DNA of 64,000 nucleotides from Bog-793 sp963803025 (GTDB lineage Bacteria; Actinomycetota; Acidimicrobiia; Acidimicrobiales; Bog-793). The notes beneath the pieces are model-generated. The model was not told the DNA's origin, searched no databases, and saw only the letters and a program-made list of their open reading frames with translations. The translations under genes were made by a program, and so were the position numbers. The DNA lies in NCBI GenBank assembly GCA_963803025.1, contig CAWDKZ010000013.1, positions 124,001 to 188,000 of the forward strand, given 5' to 3'. Below are positions 17,136 through 26,837 of this stretch, piece by piece (position 1 is the first letter of the stretch; each line of letters opens with the position of its first letter).

Positions 17136-17536
17136 ATGACTCGGACGAGCCGGCCGACCGTTTGCCCACCTCCCCGCGGTCTCGCCGGTGGGGTCGGTCA
17201 GGGGTGAACCGTCAACGCGGCAAGGATTCCGAGATACCCCGGAGCCTCGGCTGTTCGTTGGACGAGTACCTCGCCAGCCAGGGACTCAGCGGCATGCGGG
17301 TCTTCGCCGACATTGTTGCTTGTTGGGAAGAAGTCGTCGGTCCGGACGTTGCCGCGCACGCCCGGCCGAGGTCGTTGACCGGAGCGGAGCTCGTCGTCGC
17401 GGTCGACCATCCGGGCTGGGCAACTCAGCTCGCGTTCCTCTCGGACACGATCTGCGATCGGCTTGCTGACCAGCTCGGATACCGCGTGGTCGGGCGCTTG
17501 AAAGGCCACGTCGACGCCCGATTTCGCCTAGACTGA
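17132..17536 (+). CDS. DUF721 / DciA-like protein
   Basis: A 134-residue protein with a disordered basic N-terminus (about residues 1-45) and a C-terminal DUF721 domain (W-E-E-V-V-G-P-D-V-A-A-H-A-R-P, then LVVAVDHPGWATQL). DUF721 proteins include DciA, a loader or operator of the DnaB helicase in bacteria lacking DnaC. Its position between recF and gyrB is strongly conserved in Actinobacteria. GTG start overlaps the recF stop. Helicase-related function is inferred from the family. Confidence 0.88.
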   Translation: MNDSDEPADRLPTSPRSRRWGRSGVNRQRGKDSEIPRSLGCSLDEYLASQGLSGMRVFADIVACWEEVVGPDVAAHARPRSLTGAELVVAVDHPGWATQLAFLSDTICDRLADQLGYRVVGRLKGHVDARFRLD

Positions 17537-17617
17537 AAAGCAGGAATCGCTGGGCTGCGCCCACTTGTGCGCGTCAGCCCGACCGGTCGGTATCGCCGCA
17601 GTTGAGGAGCCGCGCCC

Positions 17618-19568
17618 GTGGTGCGAACGGATCAGGTGGAGCCACGAGACGCGACCGCGGAATCTTACGAAGCAGCCGATATCACCGTCCTTCGTGGGCT
17701 TGAGCCTGTCCGCCTCCGGCCGGGCATGTTCATCGGTTCGACCTCGTCGAGCGGGTTGCATCACCTCGTCTGGGAGGTCGTCGACAACTCGGTCGACGAG
17801 GCGATGCAGGGTCACTGCACCCGGATCGACGTGACGATCCGGGCCGACGGCAGCTGTCGGGTCGTGGACAACGGCCGGGGGATACCCGTCGATCCGCACC
17901 CGGACGAGCCGACGAAGTCCGCGGCCGAGATCGTCCTCACCGTCCTGCACGCTGGCGGCAAGTTCGGCGGGTCCAGCTACAAGGTCTCCGGGGGTCTTCA
18001 CGGCGTTGGCGTGTCGGTCGTGAACGCGCTGTCCTCGCGGCTCGAGCTGCAGATTGACCGCGGTGGCAACCGCTACGAGATGGCCTTCATCGATGGTGGC
18101 AAGCCAACCGGCCCGTTGAGGATGACCGGCCCGTCGCCGCGCAACCGGACGGGGACGACCGTCACGTTCTGGCCCGACGCCTCGATCTTCGACGAGGTCG
18201 AGTTCCGCGCCCAGACGATCCTCGAGCGTCTGCAAATGATGGCGTTCCTCCAACGCGGGCTCGAGATTCGCTTCAGGGATGATCGCGTCGGTCACGAACA
18301 GGCGCAGACCTACCGCTTCACCGGGGGTATCGAGGATTTTGTGCGGCACCTCAACGCATCGAAGGAGTCGCTGTTCCGCAAGGTCGCCTACTTCGCCCAG
18401 GTCGAGGACGACCAGGAGATCGAGGTCGCCTTGCAGTGGAACACGAGCTACTACGAGAGCATCTGGTCGTTCGCCAACGGGATCGCCACGGTAGAAGGCG
18501 GCATGCACGAGGAGGGCTTCAAGAAGGCCCTCACGAACGTCGTCAATCGGAGTGCGCGCGTGGCGCGGTGCGCTCAAGGACTCCGACCCGAATATTCAGG
18601 GGGAAGACATCCGGGAGGGCCTCACGGCGATCATCTCCGTGCGGTTGCGCAATCCCCAGTTCGAAGGCCAAACGAAGGCGAAGCTCGGAAACGTGACGAT
18701 CCGCTCGCTTGTGGAGCGCGCGACGAACGAGAAGCTTGCCGAATGGCTCGACGAGAACCCGCGCGAGGCGAACCAGGTCCTGCAGAAGGCTCTGCTCGCC
18801 CAGCGCGCCCGCGTCGCGGCGCGCCAGGCGCGTGACCTGACGCGGCGCAAGTCCGCCCTGGACGGCGCGGGCCTGCCCGGCAAGCTCGTCGACTGCGCCT
18901 CGCGTGACCCACGTGAATCCGAGATCTTCATCGTCGAGGGGAACTCGGCGGCGGGATCGGCAAAGAACGCGCGCAACCCACACACCCAGGCGATCCTTCC
19001 GATCCGCGGCAAGATCCTCAACGTCGAGAAGGCGCGTGTCGACCGCATGCTGAAGAACGCCGAGATCCAGGCACTCATCATGGCGATCGGCGCGGGAATC
19101 GCCGACGATTTCGACATCACCAAGATCCGCTACCACCGGGTGATCGTGCTTGCCGACGCCGACGTCGATGGCTCGCACATCCGCACGCTGCTGCTGACGT
19201 TTTTCTTGCGTCAGATGCGTCCGCTCATTGAAGCGGGCCACGTCTACGTAGCCCAGCCCCCGCTGTACTCGACACTCGTTGGCAACGCCAAGACCTACCT
19301 GAAAGACGAGGCTGCCCGGGATCGATTCCTGCGGGAGCACCCGAACCACGCAAAGGACTTCCAGCGCCTGAAGGGACTCGGGGAGATGGACTTTGCCGAG
19401 CTGCGAGATACGACGATCGACCCGACGAAGCGAACACTCCTGCAGATCACGATGGAGGAGGCGAGCATCGCGGACCAGGTGTGTTCGGTCCTCATGGGAG
19501 ACGACGTCGAAGTGCGGCGACGCTTCATCCAGACGAACGCGAAAGACGTCCGCTTCCTCGATATCTGA
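17618..19568 (+). CDS. gyrB: DNA gyrase subunit B, interrupted by a single-base frameshift
   Basis: About 649 residues across two frames. The first frame (from GTG 17618) carries the GHKL ATPase domain (EVVDNSVDEA, GGLHGVGVSVVNAL) up to HEEGFKKALTNVVNR. The second frame resumes at LKDSDPNIQGEDIREGL and continues through the TOPRIM motifs (VEGNSAAGSAK, DADVDGSHI) to KDVRFLDI. Between the conserved Asn at 18545 and Leu at 18573 there are 25 bases where 24 are expected, so one extra base lies in about 18548-18568. Everything else is intact, and gyrase is essential; a base-call error is the simplest reading. Note VEGNSA in place of the more usual VEGDSA. Confidence 0.9.
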
Positions 19569-19626
19569 CAGGTCGCGCCGCCGCGCGGAGCGGATGGGGT
19601 AGTGACAAGGGAAGGCAGGGCCAGGA

Positions 19627-22107
19627 TTGGCACCGCGTGCGACAAGAGCATCGGCTCCATCGGAGAACGAAACACCCGGGGGCGGCGTGATCGAGCCGAT
19701 CGATTTCCAAGAGGAGATGGAGCGTTCGTACCTCGAGTACTCCATGTCGGTCATCGTCTCGCGCGCCCTGCCTGATGTGCGCGACGGTCTGAAGCCGGTC
19801 CACCGGCGCATTCTCTACGGCATGTGGGATACGGGACTGCGGCCCGAGCGTCCCCACGTGAAGTGCGCCAAGGTCGTCGGCGATGTCATGGGGCGCTTCC
19901 ACCCGCACGGCGACAGCGCGATCTACGACGCGCTGGCGCGCATGGTCCAGGACTTCAGCCTGCGCCACCCGCTCATCGACGGCCACGGGGACTTCGGGGC
20001 TCCGGGTCCGGACGGGCTCCCTGCGGCGATGCGCTACACGGAGGCGCGGCTCGCACCGCTCGCGATGGCCCTGCTCGAGGGGATCGACGAGGACACCGTC
20101 GATCTCATCCCGAACTACGACGGCACCGACGAGCAACCAGTCGTGCTGCCTTCGCGCTTCCCGAACTTGTTGGTCAACGGCTCCCAGGGCATCGCCGTCG
20201 GCATGGCGACAAACATCCCGCCGCACAATCTCGGCGAAGTCATCGACGCGACGTGCCATCTCCTCAAACATCCCGAAGCGACGTCGGACGACCTCATGCA
20301 GTTTGTGAAAGGGCCGGACTTCCCGACTGGCGGTCTCATCCTCGGACGTGCCGGGATGATCGAGGCCTACCGAACCGGCCGGGGCTCGGTGAAGACACGT
20401 GCCGTCGCCGAGGTTGCCGAGCTGCGAAACGGCGTGTTCCAGATCGTCGTCACCGAGATCCCCTACCAGACGGCCGTGGAGATCATCGAGAAACAGATCG
20501 CCGAGGGCATCGAGGCGGGCGAGATCTCGGGAATATCTGCGGTGGACAACCTCTCGGCCGGAGGCAAGCCAAGGCTCGTCGTGACCTTGAAACGCGACGC
20601 GAACGCCAACGTCGTGCTCAACAACCTGTTCAAGTACACGCAGCTGCAGACGAGTTTCGGGGTGCACATGCTTGCCCTCATCGACGGTGTGCCGCGGCTG
20701 ATGAACCTCGCCCAGACGCTCAGGGCGTATGTCGCGCACCAGGTCGAGGTTGTGACGCGCCGGTCGAAATTCCGCCTGCGGAAGGCGCGCGATCGCGCCC
20801 ACATCGTCGAGGGGTTGCTGCGTGCAATCGACATGCTCGATGCGGTTATCGCGGCGATTCGTGCCTCGGAGGACCGGACCGACGCGCGGACGAATCTCAT
20901 GGTCGAGCCGTTCTCGTTCTCCGAGGACCAGGCGAACCACATTCTCGACATGACCCTCGGGCGTTTGACGCGGCTCGGCCGGACCGAGCTCGAGGAGGAG
21001 ATGAACGCGCTCGTCGCGACGATCAAGGACTTGGAGTCGATCCTTGGCGACGAGGCGAAGCTGCGCGGGGTAATCACCGACGAGCTCTTGGACGTGAAGA
21101 AGAGATTTGCCGAAGATCGCAGGACGAGGGTTGTCCACGATCCCGGCGATCTGTCGGCGGAGGACCTCATCCACGACGACGAGATCGTCGTGACGCTCAC
21201 GCGCGCCGGATATGTGAAGTCGGTCGCCGCGGACGCCTTTCGCACGCAGTCCCGGGGAGGCCGAGGTGTGCAGGGAACGCGGCTCAAGGAGGAGGACTTG
21301 ATCCGCGAAGTTGTGTACGCGACGGCGCTCTCACACCTGCTGTTGTTCTCCAACCGGGGAAAGGTCTACCGTCTGCGTGCTCATGAAATTCCCGTGAAGG
21401 AGCGCACGGCGCGGGGGACGCCCGTCGTCAACCTGATCTCGCTCGAGCCCGGCGAGCACATCCAGGCGATCGTTCCGACCCGCGAGTTCGATCCGGACTA
21501 CTACCTGCTTTTCGCGACACGCGCGGGCCAGGTGAAGAAGACCCCGTTCAGCGAGTACGACAAGTCGCGCCGTGAGGGCTTCATCGCGATCACGCTGCGC
21601 GAGGACGACGAGCTCGTGCGGGTGTTGCCGACCGGTGGCGAAGACGACGTGTTCATGGTGACGCGCCTCGGCATGGCAATCCGGTTCCACGAGTCCGACG
21701 TCCGACCGATGGGCCGGGGCGCGGCGGGCGTGCGGGGCATGAGGCTCCGTCCTGGTGACGAGGTCGTCGCCTGCGACGTCTCCCGGCCCGGGGTCGATCT
21801 GCTGATCGTCACCGACGGGGGATTCGGCAAGCGGACGAAGCTCGACCATTTCAGCCCGCAGGCCCGCGGCGGCCAGGGCGTTCGGGGAATCCGTATCACG
21901 GAAAGGAGGGGCTCGGTGGTCGCCGCGCTGATGGCCACGCTCGACGAGGAACTTTTCATCGTGTCGTCCGCCGGGATCGTCATCCGGACCGCGGTGCGCG
22001 AGATCGCGGCCCAGGGCCGGGACGCGACCGGAGTCCGTGTGATGAACCTCGAGAACGGCCAGACGGTCGCGGCGGTCGCCCCGCTCACGAGCGCCGAGGA
22101 GGACTGA
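19627..22107 (+). CDS. gyrA: DNA gyrase subunit A
   Basis: An 826-residue GyrA: N-terminal breakage-reunion domain with catalytic tyrosine in the AAMRYTEARL segment, followed by six-bladed C-terminal DNA-wrapping repeats including a QGVRGIRI-type GyrA box region. With GyrB it introduces negative supercoils. The quinolone-determining segment reads HPHGDSAIYDALARM, with Ser and Asp at the positions equivalent to E. coli 83 and 87, so no classic resistance substitution is present. The start is TTG at 19627; conserved sequence begins about 20 residues later (IEPIDFQEEMERSYL). Confidence 0.96.
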   Translation: MAPRATRASAPSENETPGGGVIEPIDFQEEMERSYLEYSMSVIVSRALPDVRDGLKPVHRRILYGMWDTGLRPERPHVKCAKVVGDVMGRFHPHGDSAIYDALARMVQDFSLRHPLIDGHGDFGAPGPDGLPAAMRYTEARLAPLAMALLEGIDEDTVDLIPNYDGTDEQPVVLPSRFPNLLVNGSQGIAVGMATNIPPHNLGEVIDATCHLLKHPEATSDDLMQFVKGPDFPTGGLILGRAGMIEAYRTGRGSVKTRAVAEVAELRNGVFQIVVTEIPYQTAVEIIEKQIAEGIEAGEISGISAVDNLSAGGKPRLVVTLKRDANANVVLNNLFKYTQLQTSFGVHMLALIDGVPRLMNLAQTLRAYVAHQVEVVTRRSKFRLRKARDRAHIVEGLLRAIDMLDAVIAAIRASEDRTDARTNLMVEPFSFSEDQANHILDMTLGRLTRLGRTELEEEMNALVATIKDLESILGDEAKLRGVITDELLDVKKRFAEDRRTRVVHDPGDLSAEDLIHDDEIVVTLTRAGYVKSVAADAFRTQSRGGRGVQGTRLKEEDLIREVVYATALSHLLLFSNRGKVYRLRAHEIPVKERTARGTPVVNLISLEPGEHIQAIVPTREFDPDYYLLFATRAGQVKKTPFSEYDKSRREGFIAITLREDDELVRVLPTGGEDDVFMVTRLGMAIRFHESDVRPMGRGAAGVRGMRLRPGDEVVACDVSRPGVDLLIVTDGGFGKRTKLDHFSPQARGGQGVRGIRITERRGSVVAALMATLDEELFIVSSAGIVIRTAVREIAAQGRDATGVRVMNLENGQTVAAVAPLTSAEED

Positions 22108-22144
22108 GACGTCCGGCCGATTCGACTAGGGTCGCGGACTCGTC

Positions 22145-22221
22145 GGGGCTATAGCTCAGCCGGTTAGAGCGCAGCACTGATAATGCTGAGGTCCTCAGTT
22201 CGATTCTGAGTAGCCCCACCA
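22145..22221 (+). tRNA. tRNA-Ile(GAT)
   Basis: Complete cloverleaf: acceptor GGGGCTA/TAGCCCC, D arm GCTC...GAGC, anticodon stem CAGCA/TGCTG with loop CTGATAA (anticodon GAT), T arm CTCAG-TTCGATT-CTGAG, discriminator A and an encoded CCA. It follows gyrA as in many actinobacteria. Its 3' end abuts a decayed tyrosine integrase, so it is a likely integration target. Confidence 0.97.
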
Positions 22222-22235
22222 GGGAGTACGCAAGT

Positions 22236-22600
22236 TCACTGACTGCGGTCGGCTGCAATTCTTGGCGGTTCGCTGGATGCCGGAAGGCGACAAGTCCCGA
22301 CCTGATCGGCTACGCGTCGGTCGGCTTTACTCGTGAACTGCGCGTAAATTCCAGATGTTACTGACGGGTTCGAGTGCCCGAGGCGAGTCTGGGATGACTT
22401 CGCATCCGCGCCGAGAATCCTGAGCCTAGTCACCGCGTCGCGCTTGAGGTCGTGGAACACAGATCCGTTGAGGCCGAGGCTCGAGACTGGGGACTGCCGC
22501 ACGCGTGTTCGGAAGTTTGAGTAGTGCGGGGCTTGCCTTCGAGGCCGGTGAACACGTACGAGGTGGGATCATCTTTGGAGATTCCATGAGCCGAGGGTGA
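22236..22600 (-). pseudogene. Decayed tyrosine recombinase (integrase) C-terminal remnant
   Basis: On the minus strand the last 80-90 codons read like the end of a phage-type integrase: YSNFRTRVRQ, FHDLKRDAVTRLR, then LGHSNPSVTSGIYAQ with the presumptive catalytic Tyr, then ADRRVADQV. The HxxR box reads HDLK, so the catalytic Arg appears mutated to Lys. Just upstream, in another frame, DDPTSYVFTGLEGK matches the segment expected before it, so at least one frameshift separates the pieces. The N-terminal half is missing. It converges on tRNA-Ile 15 bases away, the usual int-att layout. Confidence 0.8.
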
Positions 22601-23139
22601 TGACGCTGCATCGGGACGAACTCCGTAGGTTTGGCGAACGTGCGGATGCCTTTCGCAGACTTGGGTGACCGGGGATCATGCACGCCTTTGTGCCGCGGGT
22701 CGATCGATGGCTTGGTTTCAGCCGGCATCGTCGAGGTTGAGGTCGCCCACGGATGGTCCTGCCTCCTCACCTCGGAGAAGCCCGAGAATCCCGAGGTGCA
22801 TCGTCGAGCTGAAACCAGGTCCGTATCGTGCACAGGCGTTTCGTGCAACGTCCATGAACTGTTGCTCACGGGCTGGCCGAGCGCGATGGTCGCTCCTTGT
22901 AGACGGCGAAAGAGAGCGCGGGCGTTCGGCGTCGTCGCTTCCAGTTCCCGCGTACCCGCGGCGCCGAGCAGGGAGCGGGGCAGATGTGCAGCCTCCGCGA
23001 CACTGGGCTCGCCCGCAGCCATACTGTCGTCGGTATTGATGATGCCTGTACGCAGTCGATCGGCGTGAAGTGGTGGGGAAATGAGCACTGGTCGCGGGCA
23101 AAGAGCGACTGGTACACGTTTCGCAACGGGAGCCTGACG
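22601..23139. other. Gene-poor stretch between integrase remnant and GH16 gene
   Basis: About 540 bases with no open frame that I can support on either strand. Third-position GC bias is weak and AT content is higher than in neighbouring genes. It may hold further decayed element sequence; promoter elements for the GH16 gene should lie near its right end. Confidence 0.5.
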
Positions 23140-24087
23140 ATGCGCAGTCGGATTCTGTTGATGGCGGCAGCCACAGCCCTTTCGGTCGGACTCGGTCCCC
23201 GGCTCTTGGCGAGTGCCACAACAGCTCATCCCAGCTACCCGCTTGGTAGGGAGGCGCACTGCCGCGCCAACTACCGGAGCGTCGTCCGCGAGCACAAGGT
23301 GACGGGCAGTGAGGTCCACTTTCGTGAGTGCGTCTATCGCGCGCCCACACCCATACTCCCGCCCGCTGGGATGCACCTCGTGTTCAGCGACGACTTTTCT
23401 GGATCCGTTCTGGACACGGCAAAGTGGCAGACTTGCTACTGGTGGGTGACGAACGGCGCCGGTTGCACCAACAACGGCAACTCGGATATGCCGGAGTACG
23501 AGTGGTATCTACCCTCGCAGGACCAGGTTTCGAACGGGGTGTTGCACCTGGTGGCCTCCGAGACTCCGACTCCTGGCACGAACGCGAACGGCGATCCGGA
23601 GACGTACCCGTGGACCTCAGGCATGGTGACGACTCAGAAGTCCTTTGAGTTCACGTATGGGTTCGTGGAAGTGAGTGCACAGATTGCGAACGGAAATGGC
23701 ATGTGGTGTGCCCTGTGGTTGGGTACCGCTTCGGAGGTTGGGGTTCCAGAGGTCGATATCGCTGAAACATGGGGGGCTGGTACCGCTTCCACGTGGCTTG
23801 GCCTTTACTTGCACCTGCCGGGTGGGGTCCGACCATCTCGGCAGATCCACACGAAGAGCCTCACGAAAGGCTGGCATACGTTCGCCGTCGATTGGGAGCC
23901 GTCATCGCTCACCTGGTACGTCGACGGAGTGAAGATGTTCACCTACACCGGGTCGGGTATACCGCAGGTACCAATGTATTTCCTCGCGAATCTCGCGGTA
24001 TACAAGAACCTTGACATACCTCAAACCGCCGCCATGGGGGCGACGGATTCGTTCAATATTCGTAGCGTCCAGATCTATCAGCGCTGA
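23140..24087 (+). CDS. Secreted glycoside hydrolase family 16 (laminarinase/beta-glucanase-like)
   Basis: A 315-residue protein. ATG 23140 gives a clear signal peptide (MRSRILLMAAATALSVGL, cleavage near ASA or ATTA), which decides the start over a longer open frame. The GH16 catalytic motif E-V-D-I-A-E is at about residues 204-209, the two glutamates being nucleophile and acid/base. Flanking family segments include FSDDFSG near the N-terminus, GFVEVSAQIANGNGMWCALWL, and WHTFAVDWEPSSLTWYVDG. It would hydrolyse beta-1,3- or beta-1,3/1,4-glucans outside the cell. It lies in a sparse, probably transferred region beside an integrase remnant. Substrate is not determinable here. Confidence 0.9.
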   Translation: MRSRILLMAAATALSVGLGPRLLASATTAHPSYPLGREAHCRANYRSVVREHKVTGSEVHFRECVYRAPTPILPPAGMHLVFSDDFSGSVLDTAKWQTCYWWVTNGAGCTNNGNSDMPEYEWYLPSQDQVSNGVLHLVASETPTPGTNANGDPETYPWTSGMVTTQKSFEFTYGFVEVSAQIANGNGMWCALWLGTASEVGVPEVDIAETWGAGTASTWLGLYLHLPGGVRPSRQIHTKSLTKGWHTFAVDWEPSSLTWYVDGVKMFTYTGSGIPQVPMYFLANLAVYKNLDIPQTAAMGATDSFNIRSVQIYQR

Positions 24088-24241
24088 ATCGTGAGACCTG
24101 CCGCTGGACAGTTCAGCCGGATGATCCTGCTAGCTGGTGGGTCACATCGCCGCGGTGGACGAGCCGACGAGCTGGAAGCGGGTTAGAAGGCAAGACGATC
24201 AGGCGGCGGCTCCCGCACGCCCCGGGCATCCGACCACAGCC

Positions 24242-24409
24242 TCACGCCAACTCCAGCAACAGCCGGAACGCCGGCCCATCTTCATTGGTCGGACCTGGGA
24301 ACATCACGACCTTCCAGACCTCGGAAGGCTCGGCGTCGGCGCGGTCGTCGAAAAGCACGACCTCGCCATTCGCAAAGGTGCGGGAGCCGATGAGGACGCG
24401 GTTCGCCAA
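24242..24409 (-). CDS. Possible small ORF (55 aa) downstream of the GtrA-like gene
   Basis: A minus-strand frame from TTG 24409 to TGA 24242 encodes ANRVLIGSRTFANGEVVLFD and a further 35 or so residues with strong GC third-position bias, unlike the rest of this 330-base gap. The frame stays open upstream into the 3' end of the GtrA-like gene, so it may be the tail of a frameshifted longer protein. There is no recognised family. Treat as tentative. Confidence 0.3.
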   Translation of the reverse strand: MANRVLIGSRTFANGEVVLFDDRADAEPSEVWKVVMFPGPTNEDGPAFRLLLELA

Positions 24410-24417
24410 TCTCCGTG

Positions 24418-24936
24418 TCAGCGGGTGACGGAAGTGTCGGTGAAGGTCAATTCGACCTGTCTGGCAGACGGTTCCCGGAACAGGACGTTCAGCGCGAGGA
24501 ACTTCCCGATCCAGGTCACGCCAAAGGCGAGGAGATTCGCCATCACGAGGAGGGCGGTTCGGTCAGTTCGGTTGAGGTGGTGGGCGATTCCGAGATGACG
24601 GGCCTCGCTCGAGGTCGCGATCGACAAGGCGATGCCGGCGAGAGTCATCACCCAGAACGGCACGACCTCCCTCATGAGGTGAGATCGTCCTGACTTTCCC
24701 CAGGCCCAAGTTCGAGTCAAGTAGTAGGCAGGCGGAATCGTCACCACGTTCGCGAAGAGCGTGCTCGGCACCTCGGTCCAGATCCGGAACACGCCGAAGA
24801 CGATCGACACGACGGCGACGGAAAACACAACGTTGAAGACCGAGACGAGCGTGTACCGGATGAACCGCCCACCGATTGGAGTGGCGTAGAGACGCCGAGC
24901 TCGCTCGATCCAGCCACGGCGATCACTTGCTGACAT
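24418..24936 (-). CDS. GtrA-family membrane protein
   Basis: A 172-residue protein with four hydrophobic segments after a short basic N-terminus; RFIRYTLVSVFNVVFS in helix 1 and the middle YYLTRTWAWGKSGRS motif are typical of the GtrA/DPMS1 family. Such proteins flip or assist transfer of polyprenyl-phosphate-linked sugars for surface polysaccharide modification. ATG 24936 is the start; an open frame upstream is low-complexity and rejected. It converges with the GH16 gene across a 330-base gap. No partner glycosyltransferase is nearby, consistent with a partial island. Confidence 0.82.
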   Translation of the reverse strand: MSASDRRGWIERARRLYATPIGGRFIRYTLVSVFNVVFSVAVVSIVFGVFRIWTEVPSTLFANVVTIPPAYYLTRTWAWGKSGRSHLMREVVPFWVMTLAGIALSIATSSEARHLGIAHHLNRTDRTALLVMANLLAFGVTWIGKFLALNVLFREPSARQVELTFTDTSVTR

Positions 24937-25355
24937 GAGATCTGTTCCTGTCTCGCGAAACCCGAGACTCGGTCGCCGCCGTCCGGGCGGGACGACTGCA
25001 CCTCGACTCCGTTGGTGTGGCCGTATTCGTCGGGTCCTCTGTGGCGACCGAGCGCACGAAGCAGACTTGCGCACTCCGTGTGCTTTGCTCTCTATGGCGT
25101 CTCTTTCCTTGGCGCCCAGGCTGGTGAGGAGGCTACCCCTCATCCGTCCCGGTCGGCGGGCGTCTCGTCCGGTCAATCCGAGGCGGGAGTATCGGCCAAC
25201 GCAACGGGCGCAGGATCTCGAACCCTGCCCGGATCCGAGTTGAAGGCGACCCGACAACGGACGCGCGGCGAGCGCGGACCGCGGCTCCACTGCGCGGCTG
25301 GACGAGCCGCGAGGCACCACCAACGCAACGGTCCAGGACGCGTCCCTCCGCCGCG
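24937..25355. other. Gap between GtrA-like gene and catalase gene, no supported gene
   Basis: About 420 bases. Open frames here are Arg/Ser-rich shadows without a family. It should contain the GtrA-gene promoter on the minus strand and the katA transcript end; no clear hairpin was found by eye. Confidence 0.5.
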
Positions 25356-26837
25356 CTAGTGCAGGTTGAGGGCCTTGGCCACTCGTCCGCCGAGGTCGGT
25401 GTCGACGGAACGCCAGTAGTCGAGCACCCTCGTGAGCATCTGCGGAGTCACGCCGTTGCTCGCGTGACCCGCGATGTTCCCGACGAGGTGCTGGCGGTCG
25501 TTCTCGGAGAGCACGTTGCGGTAGAGCGCTCTTGCCTGTCCGAAGTCATCGTCTTCCTTATGGAGGTCGTAAGCCGCACGCACGATCTCACCGGCCGCCA
25601 ACCAACCCGCGGGGTCGCCGAAGCGGGTCGGGTCCGCCGCGGGTCCCCCGAAGGAGTTCGGTGCGTAGACGGGATCGCCGCGGCTCTCGTACCGCATCGC
25701 GCCGTCCTTGTTGTAGGAGTTGACCTGCGACTTGGGACGGTTCACCGGCAATTGGAGGTAGTTCGTCCCGATACGGTGGCGGTGGGTGTCGGGGTAGCTG
25801 AACATCCGCCCGAGCAGCATCTTGTCCGGGCTCGGCCCGATGCCGGGGACCATGTTCGAGGGCTCGAATGCCGCTTGTTCGATCTGGGTGAAGTAGTCCT
25901 CGGGGTTGCGGTTGAGGGTCAGCCGTCCGATCTTGATCGGCGGGTAGTCGGAGTGCGGCCACACCTTCGTGAGGTCGAAGGGATTGAATCGGTAGTCGGC
26001 GGCGTCCTCGAAGCCCATGATCTGCATCTCGAGGGTCCAGCTCGGGTACTCGCCACGCCCGATCGCCGCGTGCAGGTCGCGCAAGTGGAAGTCTGGGTCC
26101 TCTGCCGCCAGTACCTTCGCCTCGGCGTCGGTGAGGTTCTCGATTCCCTGGTCCGTCTTGAAGTGGTACTTGACCCAGTACTTCTGCCCGCCGGCGCTGA
26201 TCCACATGAAGGTGTGGCTCCCGTAGCCGTTCATGTGCCGCCAAGTCCGGGGGGTGCCCCGGTCGGTCATGAGGAACGTCACCTGGTGCGCGGACTCCGG
26301 CGAGAGCGTCCAGAAATCCCACTGCATGTTGTTGTCGCGTAGGTGCGTGTCGGCCCGTCGCTTCTGAGAGTGGATGAAGTCCGAGAACTTCGAGGGGTCG
26401 CGGATGAAGAAGATCGGGGTGTTGTTCCCGACGAGGTCGTAGTTGCCCTCGTCGGTATAGAACTTGATCGCAAAACCACGCGGGTCTCGCACGGTGTCGG
26501 CCGAGCCGAGTTCACCGGCGACCGTGGAAAACCGGATGAGCACGTCAGTCGTTGTCTTCTTCTGAAATACCTGTGCTCGCGTGTACTGGCTCACGTCCTC
26601 AAAGCACTCGAAGACGCCGAAGGCACCGCCGCCTTTGGCATGGACGACGCGTTCGGGGACGCGCTCCCGGTTGAACTGCGCCATCTTCTGAACGAGGTAG
26701 TGGTCCTGCAGCAGGATCGGCCCGTTGGGTCCCACGGTGAGCGAGTGTTCGTCACTCGGCGCGGGGATCCCGGCGTCGGTCGTGGTCGGAGGTCGAGTGC
26801 CATCCGACGTGTCTTCTCTCTGGGGCATCGCGGTCAC
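25356..26837 (-). CDS. katA: Monofunctional haem catalase (small-subunit type)
   Basis: A 493-residue catalase that dismutates hydrogen peroxide. Visible features: the distal His in RVVHAKGGGAFGVFE (about residue 66), the Asn region NNTPIFFIRDPSKF, and the proximal haem-binding RMFSYPDTHRHR with its Tyr near residue 350. Length fits clade 3 small-subunit catalases. GTG 26837 overlaps the stop of the upstream Fur-family gene (GTGA); ATG at 26828 is an alternative start. The overlap indicates a two-gene operon controlled by that regulator. Confidence 0.95.
   Translation of the reverse strand: MTAMPQREDTSDGTRPPTTTDAGIPAPSDEHSLTVGPNGPILLQDHYLVQKMAQFNRERVPERVVHAKGGGAFGVFECFEDVSQYTRAQVFQKKTTTDVLIRFSTVAGELGSADTVRDPRGFAIKFYTDEGNYDLVGNNTPIFFIRDPSKFSDFIHSQKRRADTHLRDNNMQWDFWTLSPESAHQVTFLMTDRGTPRTWRHMNGYGSHTFMWISAGGQKYWVKYHFKTDQGIENLTDAEAKVLAAEDPDFHLRDLHAAIGRGEYPSWTLEMQIMGFEDAADYRFNPFDLTKVWPHSDYPPIKIGRLTLNRNPEDYFTQIEQAAFEPSNMVPGIGPSPDKMLLGRMFSYPDTHRHRIGTNYLQLPVNRPKSQVNSYNKDGAMRYESRGDPVYAPNSFGGPAADPTRFGDPAGWLAAGEIVRAAYDLHKEDDDFGQARALYRNVLSENDRQHLVGNIAGHASNGVTPQMLTRVLDYWRSVDTDLGGRVAKALNLH

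Noticed and set aside
18540..18580. Programmed frameshifting in gyrB
   Set aside because: No slippery heptamer, stop-coupled signal or evident downstream pseudoknot was seen; three other genes show similar single-base indels, favouring error.
19525..21174. 549-codon minus-strand open frame opposite gyrA
   Set aside because: Low-complexity charged composition mirrors gyrA codons; no recognisable domain.
22426..23376. 316-codon minus-strand frame in the tRNA-Ile island
   Set aside because: No motif or family resemblance and no codon bias; it partly overlaps integrase remnants in other frames and the GH16 gene.
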